This document shows, in pieces, positions 8,286-16,788 of a stretch of DNA of 64,000 bases. Each line of letters starts with the position of its first letter. The stretch's first letter is position 1. Source of the DNA: Kingella pumchi (GTDB taxonomy: Bacteria > Pseudomonadota > Gammaproteobacteria > Burkholderiales > Neisseriaceae); the NCBI RefSeq assembly GCF_022288825.1, contig NZ_JAKOOW010000023.1, forward strand, positions 1 to 64,000, in the 5' to 3' direction. Made by a program: the position numbers and the translations under genes. Under the pieces are notes generated by a model. It was not told the DNA's origin. It saw only the letters and a program-made list of their open reading frames with translations, and ran no database searches.

Positions 8286-8828
8286 ATGAACATCCTTCCC
8301 ACCGCCCTGCCCGATATCAAACTGCTCGAGGCGCAGGTTTTCGGCGACGAGCGCGGCTTTTTTATGGAAACCTTCCGCGACCAATGGTTTCGCGAGCACG
8401 TCTGCGATCGCGGCTTCGTGCAGGAAAACCACAGCAAATCCGCTATCGGTGTACTGCGCGGCCTGCACTACCAGCTGGAAAAACCGCAAGGCAAGCTGGT
8501 GCGGGTGGTGGCCGGCAGCGTGTTTGACGTTGCTGTCGATCTGCGCCGCTCTTCGCCCACATTCGGCCGTTGGGCGGGCGCGGTGCTGTCGGCCGAAAAC
8601 AAGCGCCAGCTGTGGATACCCGAAGGCTTTGCCCACGGCTTTTATGTGCTGGAAGACAATACCGAATTCGTTTACAAATGCACCGATTACTACCACCCGC
8701 AGTCGGAACACTCGCTGCTGTGGAACGACCCCGCGCTCGGCATAGACTGGCCGCTTTCGGGCGAACCGCAGCTTTCCGCCAAAGACCTGGCGGGCAAACC
8801 GCTCGCCCAAACCGCTTTGTTTGAATAA
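8286..8828 (+). CDS. rmlC: dTDP-4-dehydrorhamnose 3,5-epimerase RmlC
   Basis: Epimerises C3 and C5 of dTDP-4-keto-6-deoxyglucose, between RmlB and RmlD in the pathway. The 180-residue cupin shows the family run of FGDERGFFMETF, VLRGLHYQ with the catalytic His, GSVFDVAVDLR, WIPEGFAHGF and YKCTDYY with the catalytic Tyr. The coding region is 3 bases from gmhB and 21 from rmlD. Together the genes suggest a rhamnose-containing glycan in the LOS, capsule or a glycoprotein. Confidence 0.95.
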   Translation: MNILPTALPDIKLLEAQVFGDERGFFMETFRDQWFREHVCDRGFVQENHSKSAIGVLRGLHYQLEKPQGKLVRVVAGSVFDVAVDLRRSSPTFGRWAGAVLSAENKRQLWIPEGFAHGFYVLEDNTEFVYKCTDYYHPQSEHSLLWNDPALGIDWPLSGEPQLSAKDLAGKPLAQTALFE

Positions 8829-8831
8829 GCC

Positions 8832-9392
8832 ATGAAACTCATCATTCTCGACCGCGACGGCGTAATCAACCAAGACCGCGACGACTTCGTCAAATCCGCC
8901 GACGAATGGGTGCCGCTGCCCGGCAGCATGGACGCCATCGCCTTTCTGACCCAGGCCGGCTACACGCTGGCGGTGGCGACCAACCAGTCGGGCATCGGCC
9001 GCAAGTTTTTCACCATGCAGACGCTCAACGAAATGCACGCCAAAATGCACAAGCTGGTGCAGTCGGCCGGCGGCGAAATCAGCGGCATCTGGTTCTGCCC
9101 GCACACCAACGCCCACAACTGCGGCTGCCGCAAACCCAAGCCGGGTATGATTAGCGATATTCTCGAGCGCTTTCAGGCTGCCCCTGCCGAGAGCTGGATG
9201 GTGGGCGACAGCCTGCGCGACTTGGAAGCAGGCGCCGCCGCCGGCTGCAAAACCGCGCTGGTGCTTACCGGAAAAGGCAGGAAAACCCAGGCCGAGTCGG
9301 CCGACAAACTGCCGCCCAATACACTGGTATTCGACGACCTGCTGGCTTTTTCGCAGTTTCTGATTAAGACACCGGCCGCGGAAACGGCGTAA
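8832..9392 (+). CDS. gmhB: D-glycero-beta-D-manno-heptose 1,7-bisphosphate 7-phosphatase GmhB
   Basis: Removes the 7-phosphate in ADP-heptose synthesis for the LOS inner core. The 186-residue HAD phosphatase has the nucleophile motif LDRDGVI (D7, D9), the zinc-binding loop CPHTNAHNCGCRKP, and the KPGM and MVGDS motifs. It starts 3 bases after rmlC, with no clear ribosome binding site of its own, which suggests coupling. A DUS encodes FQAA near residue 115. Heptose and rhamnose genes side by side point to envelope glycan synthesis. Confidence 0.93.
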   Translation: MKLIILDRDGVINQDRDDFVKSADEWVPLPGSMDAIAFLTQAGYTLAVATNQSGIGRKFFTMQTLNEMHAKMHKLVQSAGGEISGIWFCPHTNAHNCGCRKPKPGMISDILERFQAAPAESWMVGDSLRDLEAGAAAGCKTALVLTGKGRKTQAESADKLPPNTLVFDDLLAFSQFLIKTPAAETA

Positions 9393-9447
9393 ACGCAAAA
9401 CGCGGCAGGCAGCCTGAAAAGCGGGCGCGCTTTGTCCGGCGCCAGGG

Positions 9448-9604
9448 TGTGTTGGCATTCGGCTTGCGAAGCGGTTTTTTAAGTAAAAAATGCCCGAATG
9501 CAAGGAAAAAAGCGCAGCAAGCTTGGACACCTTGCGAGCATTTTTGACGCGTCAGGCGGGTATTTTTTGCCAAAAACACCGCCGCAATGCCGATTGCCAA
9601 CACA
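9448..9604 (+). repeat. Inverted-repeat element carrying a 40-codon ORF
   Basis: The ends are inverted repeats: TGTGTTGGCATTCGGC (9448-9463) against GCCGATTGCCAACACA (9589-9604), matching at 15 of 16 positions. The interior holds a complete short ORF. It lies in the 364-base gap between gmhB and plsC. No transposase; a small non-autonomous element is the likeliest reading. Confidence 0.55.
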
Positions 9605-9612
9605 CTCTTTAG
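9490..9612 (+). CDS. Short 40-residue ORF of a recurrent neisserial type
   Basis: The frame runs from ATG at 9490 to TAG at 9610 and begins MPECKEKSAASLDTL, ending NADCQHTL. From memory, near-identical peptides occur as many small hypothetical proteins in Neisseria genomes; I could not check this. It is basic and has three cysteines. The upstream stretch TTTTTTAAGTAAAAA gives no Shine-Dalgarno. Because it sits within an inverted-repeat element it may be a repeat-borne frame rather than a functional gene. Confidence 0.45.
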   Translation: MPECKEKSAASLDTLRAFLTRQAGIFCQKHRRNADCQHTL

Positions 9613-9621
9613 AGCACAAAC

Positions 9622-9650
9622 TTAAAACCCGCCGCAAAATGCCGTACAAT
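9622..9650 (+). promoter_or_regulatory. Sigma-70 type promoter for plsC
   Basis: TTAAAA (9622-9627), a 17-base spacer, TACAAT (9645-9650), then CGGCAT. About 107 bases before the plsC start, with DUS copies in the leader. Confidence 0.5.
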
Positions 9651-9756
9651 CGGCATCTTTTGCTTTTCAGGCTGCCTGAACGACGCCGTCCGCCGCGGCA
9701 AGCGAAGCCGTTTTGCCTTTTCAGGCTGCCTGTTTGATTGGAAAGTTATCTTTTTT

Positions 9757-10488
9757 ATGCTGCTGTTACGAAACCTGGTTTACTGGCTGATTTTGAGTGT
9801 GAGCGCGATTGTGATGTTTGCCTTCGTGCTGCCGGCGATGCTGGTGCCGCAAGGGGCGAACAAAATCGGCCGCGCGTGGGCGCGACTGCTGCTGTGGTCG
9901 CTGAAAAACATTGTCGGGCTCAACTACCGCGTCGAAGGGCGCGAAAACATCCCCGCCGAGCCGGCGATTATCTGCTCCAAGCACCAGAGCGGCTGGGAAA
10001 CGCTGGCGCTGCAGGAAATCTTCCCGCTGCAGGTGTATGTGGCGAAAAAAGAGCTGTTCAAAATCCCCTTTTTCGGCTGGGGGCTGAAAATGGCCAAAAC
10101 CATCGGCATCGACCGCAAAGCCGGCGTCAAAGCCACTTCTCAGCTGATGGAGCAGGGTTTGGCGCGCAAAAAAGACGGCTTTTGGATTGCGATTTTCCCC
10201 GAAGGCACGCGCATCAAACCCGGCGAGCGCGGCCGCTACAAGCTGGGCGCGGCGAAAATGGCGAAACTGTTTGAAATGGACATGGTGCCGGTAGCGCACA
10301 ACAGCGGCGAGTTTTGGCCGAAAAATTCCTTTCTCAAATATCCCGGCACCGTTACCGTGCGCATCGGTGCGCCGATCCGCTGGCAGGGCGGCAGCGAAAC
10401 CGAGCTGATGGCCGAGTGCGAAAACTGGATCGAAAGCCAGCAGGCCGAAATCGGCGGCCAAGGCCCCTTCGGCTCCAATCCCGCCTGA
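9757..10488 (+). CDS. plsC: 1-acyl-sn-glycerol-3-phosphate acyltransferase
   Basis: Transfers a second acyl chain to lysophosphatidic acid at the inner membrane, giving phosphatidic acid. The 243-residue protein begins with a membrane helix (residues 5-30) and carries the acyltransferase motifs: HQSGWE at 76-81 in place of HX4D, FPEGTR at 147-152, and VPVAHNSG. This variant motif is seen in the neisserial NlaA group. The start ATG at 9757 begins MLLLRNLVYW; the frame is open further upstream but lacks the family sequence. Confidence 0.92.
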   Translation: MLLLRNLVYWLILSVSAIVMFAFVLPAMLVPQGANKIGRAWARLLLWSLKNIVGLNYRVEGRENIPAEPAIICSKHQSGWETLALQEIFPLQVYVAKKELFKIPFFGWGLKMAKTIGIDRKAGVKATSQLMEQGLARKKDGFWIAIFPEGTRIKPGERGRYKLGAAKMAKLFEMDMVPVAHNSGEFWPKNSFLKYPGTVTVRIGAPIRWQGGSETELMAECENWIESQQAEIGGQGPFGSNPA

Positions 10489-10492
10489 GCCC

Positions 10493-11164
10493 ATGCCCGT
10501 TTCCCACCGCTTATCCGACGGCAGCGAGCTGGTGCTGCACATCCGCTGCAACACCCGCCGCAACATCATCCTGCGCCCGCACCCCGCCGGCGGGCTGCAC
10601 ATCGGCATTCCGCGCTGGCTCGGCATCACCGAGCTGCGCCGCTGGCTGCAAGAGCACGAGCCGCTGCTGCGGCAGACGCTGGCACGCGCGCCCGACAGCC
10701 CGAAGCAGCCTGAAAGCATCTGGCTCGACGGCGAGCAGCTTGCGCTGGCCGGCGGCAGCGGCGTCCCAGCCATCCGCCGCGACGGCAGCCGCCTGCTGCT
10801 GCCGGATACCGCCGACACCCGGGCGCTGCTACGCGGCTATCTGCGCGAACAGGCGCCCGATTTGCTGTTTCCGCTGTTTGCCGAACGGCTAAGCAGCCTG
10901 AAACTGCCGGCCACGCCGGTGCGCCTGTCCGATGCCCGCAGCTTCTGGGGCGTGTGCCGACCCAGCGGCATCGGTCTCAACTGGCGGCTGGCCGGCGCGC
11001 CTGCCTGGGTGCGCGACTATGTGTGCGTGCACGAACTGTGTCATATCCGCCACCCCAACCACAGCCGCGCCTTCTGGCAGGAAGTCGCCCGCCACACCCC
11101 GCACACCGCCGCCGCCAAAAGCTGGCTCAAAGCCCACGGCCGCGAACTTTTCTCCTGCGGCTAG
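10493..11164 (+). CDS. YgjP-like zinc metallopeptidase domain protein
   Basis: A 223-residue soluble protein of the DUF45/YgjP family (M48-like). It carries HELCH at residues 180-184 with a following H near 190 in HIRHPNHSRAFW, the usual zinc-binding layout, preceded by WGVCRPSGIGLNWRLAGAP, the family's beta strand. The substrate is unknown. It starts 4 bases after plsC and is probably in the same transcription unit. A DUS fragment encodes KQPES near 71. Confidence 0.85.
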   Translation: MPVSHRLSDGSELVLHIRCNTRRNIILRPHPAGGLHIGIPRWLGITELRRWLQEHEPLLRQTLARAPDSPKQPESIWLDGEQLALAGGSGVPAIRRDGSRLLLPDTADTRALLRGYLREQAPDLLFPLFAERLSSLKLPATPVRLSDARSFWGVCRPSGIGLNWRLAGAPAWVRDYVCVHELCHIRHPNHSRAFWQEVARHTPHTAAAKSWLKAHGRELFSCG

Positions 11165-11250
11165 GCAGCCTGAAAGCAGTCAAAACGGCTTTTCAGGCTG
11201 CCCGAGCGCTCAAACAAAGGTTTTCAGGCTGCTTTCGCAGCGCCTGCCGC

Positions 11251-11279
11251 TTAACGCCGGCAGCCGATTCCCGTACAAT
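11251..11279 (+). promoter_or_regulatory. Sigma-70 type promoter for degQ
   Basis: TTAACG (11251-11256), a 17-base spacer, TACAAT (11274-11279), then the G+C-rich CCGCGT. It lies 55 bases before the GTG start. Confidence 0.6.
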
Positions 11280-11333
11280 CCGCGTTTTGCGGCCGCCGTG
11301 CCTTTTTTCCGTTTCTGTTAGGACCTTATCCGC

Positions 11334-12782
11334 GTGAACAAACCCACCCGCCCCCTGATTCTTCTGCCGCTGGCCGCCGCTCTGGCGCTGGCCGGCTGCA
11401 ACAAAAAAAACGATACCGACAAACCGGCCGAAGGCAGCTTCGTAACCAAAGTCGAAGTAGTTAAAGGCAACGACCGCGTCGGCATGCTGCTGCCCGATTT
11501 TGCCGAATTGGTGGCGCGCGAAGGCGGCTCGGTGGTCAATATCCAGGCGCTGCGCGAAGAAGGCGGCGAAGGCAACAGCGACGGCAGCGCCGAAGACCCG
11601 TTTTCCGACTTTTTCAAACGCATCGTCCCCAACCAGCCTGAAGACGGCGACGGCGACGATGCCAACTTCGGCTCCGGCGTCATCATCAGCGCCGATGGCT
11701 ATATCCTGACCAACGCCCACGTGGTCAAAGGCAAAACCAATATCAAAGCCACGCTCAACGACAAGCGCGAATACCACGCCAAACTCATCGGCGCCGACGA
11801 CAAATCCGACATCGCCCTGCTGAAAATCGACGCCGAAGACCTGCCGGCAGCCAAAATCGGCAATCCGAACGAGCTCAAATCCGGCGAATGGGTGGCCGCC
11901 ATCGGCGCGCCCTTCGGCTTTGACAACAGCGTAACCGCCGGCATCGTTTCCGCCAAAGGCCGCACCCTACCCAACGAAACCTACACTTCGTTTATCCAGA
12001 CCGACGTTGCCATCAACCCCGGCAATTCCGGCGGCCCGCTGTTCAATCTCAAAGGCCAGGTGGTCGGCATCAACTCGCAGATTTACAGCCGCAGCGGCGG
12101 CTTTATGGGCATCTCTTTCGCCATTCCCATCGACACCGCGATGAACGTTGCCGAGCAGCTCAAAACCGACGGCAAAGTGCAGCGCGGCCAGCTTGGCGTG
12201 GTGATTCAGGAAGTTACCCACGATTTGGCCAAGTCCTTCGGGCTGGACAAACCCACCGGCGCACTGGTGTCCAAAGTGCTGCCCAACAGCCCCGCCGCGG
12301 CCGCCGGCCTGCAGGTGGGCGACATTATCCGCGGTGTGAACGGCAAGGAAATCGTCTCCTCCGGCGATCTGCCGGTGATTGTCGGCAGCACCGCGCCGGG
12401 CAAGGAAGTCAAACTGCAAATCTGGCGCCAGCGCGCCGAACTTGAAGTCGGCGTAACCCTTGGCAGCGCCGGCGATATCAGCCAGTCGGCCGCCGGCAAG
12501 CCCGAAGCTGAAGTATCGGGCGCCGGCAGCGAAAACTTCAACCTGCCCGAAGCCGGGCTGGTGCTCAGCGCCGAAGCCGACGGCCGCATCATCATCGTGC
12601 GCACCGACGGCGCCGCCGCCCGCGCCGGTCTGCAGCGCGGCGACGTGATCCGCGAAATCGCCGGCATGGCGGTGCACAGCCGCGAAGAAGTCAGCCAGGC
12701 CTTTGCCAAAGGCGGCAAAAACCTGCCGGTGCTGATCCAGCGCGAAGGCACCACCCTGTTTTTGGCGTTGGTGCTGCCCTAA
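11334..12782 (+). CDS. degQ: Periplasmic serine protease of the HtrA/DegQ family, predicted lipoprotein
   Basis: Degrades or refolds misfolded envelope proteins. The 482-residue product has a lipoprotein signal with lipobox LAGC (Cys22), a trypsin-like domain with H129 (LTNAHVVKG), D159 (SDIALLKI) and S232 (NSGGPL), and two PDZ domains at roughly 270-360 and 395-480. The loop between residues 65 and 110 is rich in Asp, Glu and Gly. A lipid anchor is unusual for DegP of enterobacteria. The start is a GTG behind TTAGGACC. It could equally be named mucD or htrA. Confidence 0.93.
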   Translation: MNKPTRPLILLPLAAALALAGCNKKNDTDKPAEGSFVTKVEVVKGNDRVGMLLPDFAELVAREGGSVVNIQALREEGGEGNSDGSAEDPFSDFFKRIVPNQPEDGDGDDANFGSGVIISADGYILTNAHVVKGKTNIKATLNDKREYHAKLIGADDKSDIALLKIDAEDLPAAKIGNPNELKSGEWVAAIGAPFGFDNSVTAGIVSAKGRTLPNETYTSFIQTDVAINPGNSGGPLFNLKGQVVGINSQIYSRSGGFMGISFAIPIDTAMNVAEQLKTDGKVQRGQLGVVIQEVTHDLAKSFGLDKPTGALVSKVLPNSPAAAAGLQVGDIIRGVNGKEIVSSGDLPVIVGSTAPGKEVKLQIWRQRAELEVGVTLGSAGDISQSAAGKPEAEVSGAGSENFNLPEAGLVLSAEADGRIIIVRTDGAAARAGLQRGDVIREIAGMAVHSREEVSQAFAKGGKNLPVLIQREGTTLFLALVLP

Positions 12783-12852
12783 ACCGCCGCCGCCCCACCC
12801 TTTCAGGCTGCCTGAAACGCAATCCCGCCCCGTTTTCCCTATTGCAAACACC

Positions 12853-13440
12853 ATGACCGACCGCACCCTGATTCTGGCCTCTGCCAGCCCGCGCCGCCGC
12901 GAGATTCTCGAAAACCTCGGCTATGCCGTGCGCACCGGCGCCGTTCCCATCGACGAAACCCCGCTTGCCGCCGAAGCCGCCGAACCCTATGTGCTGCGGA
13001 TGGCGCAGCAGAAAAACCGTGCCGCGCTGGCGGTGCACGGCGACAGCCTGCCGCTGCTGAGCGCCGACACCACCGTCGCCCTCGACGGCCGCATTCTCGG
13101 CAAACCCGAATCCGCCGACCACGCCCGCAGCATGCTGCGCGCACTCTCCGGCCGCAGCCATCAGGTGCTGACCGCCGTCTGCGTGCACTACCAGGGGCGC
13201 GAACACAGCATCGTGCAAAGCAGCGACGTGCGTTTCAAAGCCCTGTCCGACAGCGAAATCGAGCGCTATATCGCCGGCGGCGAACCGATGGACAAAGCCG
13301 GTGCTTACGGCATCCAGGGCGCCGGCGGTATTTTCGTCTCCCACCTTGCCGGCAGCTTTACCGGCGTGATGGGGCTGCCGGTATACGAAACCGTGCGCCT
13401 GCTCCAGCACTGCGGCGCCGCCGTACCGCCCTTTGCCTGA
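12853..13440 (+). CDS. maf: Maf family nucleoside triphosphate pyrophosphatase (YhdE type)
   Basis: Hydrolyses non-canonical or excess nucleoside triphosphates (dTTP/UTP type) to monophosphates. The 195-residue protein has LASASPRRREIL near residues 8-19, LSADTTVALDG near 72-82, and DKAGAYGIQG near 146-155. The last motif fits the dTTPase/UTPase branch. It is 70 bases after degQ and ends 46 bases before the transporter gene, so an operon is possible. Confidence 0.9.
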   Translation: MTDRTLILASASPRRREILENLGYAVRTGAVPIDETPLAAEAAEPYVLRMAQQKNRAALAVHGDSLPLLSADTTVALDGRILGKPESADHARSMLRALSGRSHQVLTAVCVHYQGREHSIVQSSDVRFKALSDSEIERYIAGGEPMDKAGAYGIQGAGGIFVSHLAGSFTGVMGLPVYETVRLLQHCGAAVPPFA

Positions 13441-13486
13441 AGCCGGACGCACAGGCAGCCTGAAAACTTTTCCCCGCACACACACT

Positions 13487-14812
13487 ATGGACATTCTCAC
13501 CCGCCTGCACAATCTGCCCGCCGGCCGTTTTCATTACCGGCTGCTGCTGTTGGTCGGCATCGGCTGGCTGTTTGACGCGATGGACACCGGCATGGTGTCC
13601 TTTGTGCTGCCGGTACTGACCAAACAATGGCAGCTCACGCCCGCGCAGAGTGCGTGGATCGTCGGCATCACCTTTGCCGGCATGGCGCTGGGGGCGGTGG
13701 CCGGCGGCCGCGCGGCCGACCGCTTCGGCCGGCGCAATGTGTTTGCCGCCTCGATGATGGTGTACGGCGCCGCCACCGGCCTGTGCGCGCTGGCGCCGGA
13801 TGTGGACAGCCTGCTTGTCTGGCGTTTTGCCGCCGGCATCGGGCTGGGTGCGCAGCTGCCGGTGGCGGTGTCGCTGGTGAGCGAATACGCGCCGCCGCAG
13901 CTGCGCGGGCGCTTTATCGTGCTGCTGGAAAGTTTTTGGGGACTGGGCTGGCTGGCGGCGGCGCTGGCGTCTTATTTCCTGATTCCGCGCTACGGCTGGG
14001 CCAGCGCCTTTGCCCTCGGCGCGCTGCCGCTGCCCTATGCGCTGTGGGTGCGCACGCGGCTGCCCGAATCGGTGCCCTATCTGCTTGGCCGCGGCCGCGT
14101 GCAGGAAGCGCACGAAATTGTCTGCCGCATGGAAGCGGCTGCCGGCAGGCAGCCTGAAAACCGCGCCCTGGCCGCCGTGCCACCCGCCGCCAAGCCGCCG
14201 CGTTTTGCCGAACTGTGGCAGCCGCCCTTTGCCCGCCGTACGCTGATGCTGTGGCCGGTGTGGTTCGGCATCGTCTTTTCCTATTACGGCATTTTTACCT
14301 GGCTGCCCAAGCTCCTGGTCGGCCAAGGGCATACCGTCGTCCAGACCTTCGAATACATGCTGGTGCTGATTACCGCCCAGCTGCCCGGCTATTTCGCCGC
14401 GGCGGTGCTGGTGGAAAAAATCGGCCGCAAGGCAACGCTCGCACTGTTTCTCGCCGCCTGCTCGCTGTGCGCGTGGCGCTTTGGCGGCGCCCAGTCTGCC
14501 GATGCCGTACTGGCGTGGGGCGCGGCGATGTCCTTTTTCAACCTCGGCGCCTGGGGCGTGCTCTACACCTACACGCCCGAACTCTACCCCGTGCGCTTTC
14601 GCGCCGCCGGCTCGGGCTGGGCGGCAGCGGCCGGACGGCTCGGCGGCATCGCCGCGCCCTCGGCGGTGGCGCTGCTGCTGCAAAGGCAGAGCGGTTTTGA
14701 TGCCATTTTCGCCATGTTTGCCGGCGTGATGGCGGCGGTGGTGGTGCTGATTCTGGTACTGGGCGAAGAAACCCGCGGCCGCACGCTGGAAGACATCAGC
14801 CGCCAACTTTGA
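13487..14812 (+). CDS. Major facilitator superfamily transporter
   Basis: A 441-residue inner-membrane protein with about 12 hydrophobic segments. Visible family motifs are GGRAADRFGRRNVF between helices 2 and 3, and the repeated RFRAAGSGW/GRLGG region of sugar and aromatic acid symporters. I place the start at ATG 13487 (MDILTRLHNLP); an earlier ATG overlaps maf and adds residues read from a DUS. The substrate cannot be told. A DUS encodes RQPEN in the central cytoplasmic loop. Confidence 0.85.
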   Translation: MDILTRLHNLPAGRFHYRLLLLVGIGWLFDAMDTGMVSFVLPVLTKQWQLTPAQSAWIVGITFAGMALGAVAGGRAADRFGRRNVFAASMMVYGAATGLCALAPDVDSLLVWRFAAGIGLGAQLPVAVSLVSEYAPPQLRGRFIVLLESFWGLGWLAAALASYFLIPRYGWASAFALGALPLPYALWVRTRLPESVPYLLGRGRVQEAHEIVCRMEAAAGRQPENRALAAVPPAAKPPRFAELWQPPFARRTLMLWPVWFGIVFSYYGIFTWLPKLLVGQGHTVVQTFEYMLVLITAQLPGYFAAAVLVEKIGRKATLALFLAACSLCAWRFGGAQSADAVLAWGAAMSFFNLGAWGVLYTYTPELYPVRFRAAGSGWAAAAGRLGGIAAPSAVALLLQRQSGFDAIFAMFAGVMAAVVVLILVLGEETRGRTLEDISRQL

Positions 14813-14836
14813 AAAACCATTTGGCGCCGCCAAGCA

Positions 14837-14874
14837 GGCAGCCTGAAAACGCAAACCCGCTTTTCAGGCTGCCT
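14837..14874 (+). terminator. DUS inverted pair after the MFS gene
   Basis: A perfect 14-base stem, AGGCAGCCTGAAAA (14837-14850) and TTTTCAGGCTGCCT (14861-14874). No long T run follows, so it may be a weak terminator. Confidence 0.6.
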
Positions 14875-14977
14875 TGCCGTCTGTTTGACCCGCCTGCGGC
14901 TGTGGCAGATTTGCCGCTTTTGCCGCCAAAGCGCCGCCGCCGGCACACAGATGCTTTCAGGCTGCCTGATGTTCGGC

Positions 14978-14983
14978 TAGAAT
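14978..14983 (+). promoter_or_regulatory. -10 box upstream of ftsY
   Basis: TAGAAT followed by GCCGCA, 77 bases before the ftsY start. A DUS sits where the -35 would be. Confidence 0.4.
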
Positions 14984-15059
14984 GCCGCAATTTTGTTTTT
15001 CCGCCCGTGCGCGCCGGCCGCGCCGCCACCAAACCACCGACTGCCCAAACACAAGCGCC

Positions 15060-16694
15060 ATGTTCAACTTTATAAAAAACATCTTCAAAGGCAAAGACGA
15101 GAAGCCCCAGCCCGCCCCGAGCGGTCCCGCCCCCGCCGCAGCTGCAGACGAAACCGCTGCCGCCGCCGACGCCCCCGCGCAGCCTGAAAACCGCGCCGGC
15201 GATGCGGCAGACGGCTCCGCCGTTGAAACCACCGCCCCAGAGCAGACAGCAGAAGCTGCCGATGGCGAAACCGACACCCCAACCGCTGCCGTTGCCGTTG
15301 AAACGGCTGACACCGATACCGCCGACACCGAAGCAGAACCCGTCATCCCCGCCGAAGACCGGCAGCCTGAAAACCCTGCCGCCGATAGCGCATCATCAGA
15401 AACTCCCGTTCCCACTACCGGCGAAACTGCCGCTTCCCCCGCATTCAGCAACTGGGCGCACCCCGATTACAACGCCGCCGCCGGCATCAGCCGTCCGGTA
15501 CGCAGCGACAACGCCGCGCAAACCTGGGCCAACCCGCAAACGCTGTCGCGCAACAATACCGTGCAGACCGAAAGCCGGCCGCAGGCTGCCGATACCGCCG
15601 TTCCAACCCCGCAGCCTGAAAACGGTACCGGCGACGATACCACCGCCCAAGCGCCAAGCGCCGCCGACAACCAGCCCGCAGCCGCCGATATTGCCGACAC
15701 CAAAAAAAACACCGCCGCCAAGCAGCCTGAAACAAACCAGCCTGAAGCCGAAACCCAGCAGCCTGAAACCAAAACCCAGCCTGAAAAACAAGGCTGGGCG
15801 GCGCGGCTGAAACAGGGTTTGAGCAAATCACGCGACCATATGGCCAAGTCGCTGGCCGGCGTGTTCGGCGGCGGCAAAATCGACGAAGAACTGTACGAAG
15901 AACTCGAAACCGTGCTGCTCACCAGCGACATGGGCATCGAAGCCACCGAAGAGCTGATGGACGAAGTGCGCCGCCGCGTGTCGCTGCGCGGCTTAAGCGA
16001 CGGCGCCGAACTGCGCGAAGCGCTCAAAGAAGCGGTGTATGAGCTGATCAAGCCGCTGGAGCAGCCGCTGGTGCTGCCGGAAAAAGGCCCCTTTGTGATT
16101 ATGATGGCCGGCATCAACGGCGCCGGCAAAACCACTTCCATCGGCAAACTCGCCAAATACTTCCAGCAACAGGGCAAATCGGTGCTGCTAGCGGCAGGCG
16201 ATACTTTCCGCGCCGCCGCCCGCGAGCAGCTGCAGGAATGGGGCGAGCGCAACGGCGTAACCGTAATTTCGCAGGCTTCGGGCGACTCGGCCGCCGTCTG
16301 CTTCGATGCGGTGGAAGCAGCCAAAGCCCGCGGCATCGACATCGTTTTGGCCGACACCGCCGGCCGCCTGCCCACCCAGCTGCACCTGATGGAAGAAATC
16401 AAAAAGGTCAAACGGGTGCTGCAAAAAGCCATGCCCGACGCGCCGCACGAAATCATCGTGGTGCTCGATGCCAATATCGGCCAGAACGCCGTTAACCAAG
16501 TAGCCGCCTTTGACGACGCGCTGGGACTGACCGGCCTGATCGTAACCAAACTCGACGGCACCGCCAAAGGCGGCGTGCTGGCGGCGCTGGCAAAAAACCG
16601 CGCGATACCGGTGCGCTACATCGGCGTCGGCGAAAAAATCGACGACCTGCGTCCTTTCGACGCCCGCGCCTTTGTCGATGCCCTGCTCGACTAA
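15060..16694 (+). CDS. ftsY: Signal recognition particle receptor FtsY
   Basis: GTPase that docks SRP-ribosome complexes at the inner membrane. The 544-residue protein begins MFNFIKNIFKGK, followed by a long acidic, Ala/Pro/Glu-rich A domain (about residues 13-265). The four-helix N domain then begins near KQGLSKSRDHMAKSLAG, and the G domain has GINGAGKTTSIGKLA, DTAGRLPTQ and TKLDGTAKGG. The A domain contains at least seven in-frame DUS or DUS-like copies, each read as Gln-Pro-Glu. It is longer than in E. coli (497 residues), and the extra length lies in this region. Confidence 0.95.
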   Translation: MFNFIKNIFKGKDEKPQPAPSGPAPAAAADETAAAADAPAQPENRAGDAADGSAVETTAPEQTAEAADGETDTPTAAVAVETADTDTADTEAEPVIPAEDRQPENPAADSASSETPVPTTGETAASPAFSNWAHPDYNAAAGISRPVRSDNAAQTWANPQTLSRNNTVQTESRPQAADTAVPTPQPENGTGDDTTAQAPSAADNQPAAADIADTKKNTAAKQPETNQPEAETQQPETKTQPEKQGWAARLKQGLSKSRDHMAKSLAGVFGGGKIDEELYEELETVLLTSDMGIEATEELMDEVRRRVSLRGLSDGAELREALKEAVYELIKPLEQPLVLPEKGPFVIMMAGINGAGKTTSIGKLAKYFQQQGKSVLLAAGDTFRAAAREQLQEWGERNGVTVISQASGDSAAVCFDAVEAAKARGIDIVLADTAGRLPTQLHLMEEIKKVKRVLQKAMPDAPHEIIVVLDANIGQNAVNQVAAFDDALGLTGLIVTKLDGTAKGGVLAALAKNRAIPVRYIGVGEKIDDLRPFDARAFVDALLD

Positions 16695-16704
16695 TCTTAA
16701 AAAA

Positions 16705-16741
16705 GCAGCCTGCGTAGCGAAGCAAAGTTGCAAAGCCAAAC
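16705..16741 (+). repeat. Interspersed repeat, copy 1 of 4 (CCTGCGTAGC family)
   Basis: Starts as a DUS (GCAGCCTG) and continues CGTAGCGAAGCAAAGTTGCA then AAGCCAAACC. The most diverged of four copies in the window; the others are at 39030, 42786 and 62435. Confidence 0.6.
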
Positions 16742-16788
16742 CCGCAAAACAGGCTTTCAGGCTGCCTGATTGGAAAACCCTTACCCCT

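Noticed and set aside
7521..9530. Very long open frame (669 codons) on the minus strand across rmlD, rmlC and gmhB
   Set aside because: It is antisense to three clearly recognisable genes and its translation is low-complexity (Gly/Ala/Val-rich); long antisense frames are common in G+C-rich DNA.
9498..9737. 79-codon frame downstream of gmhB
   Set aside because: Overlaps the better-supported 40-codon ORF in another frame and reads through a promoter and DUS copies (FRLPE is the DUS in translation).
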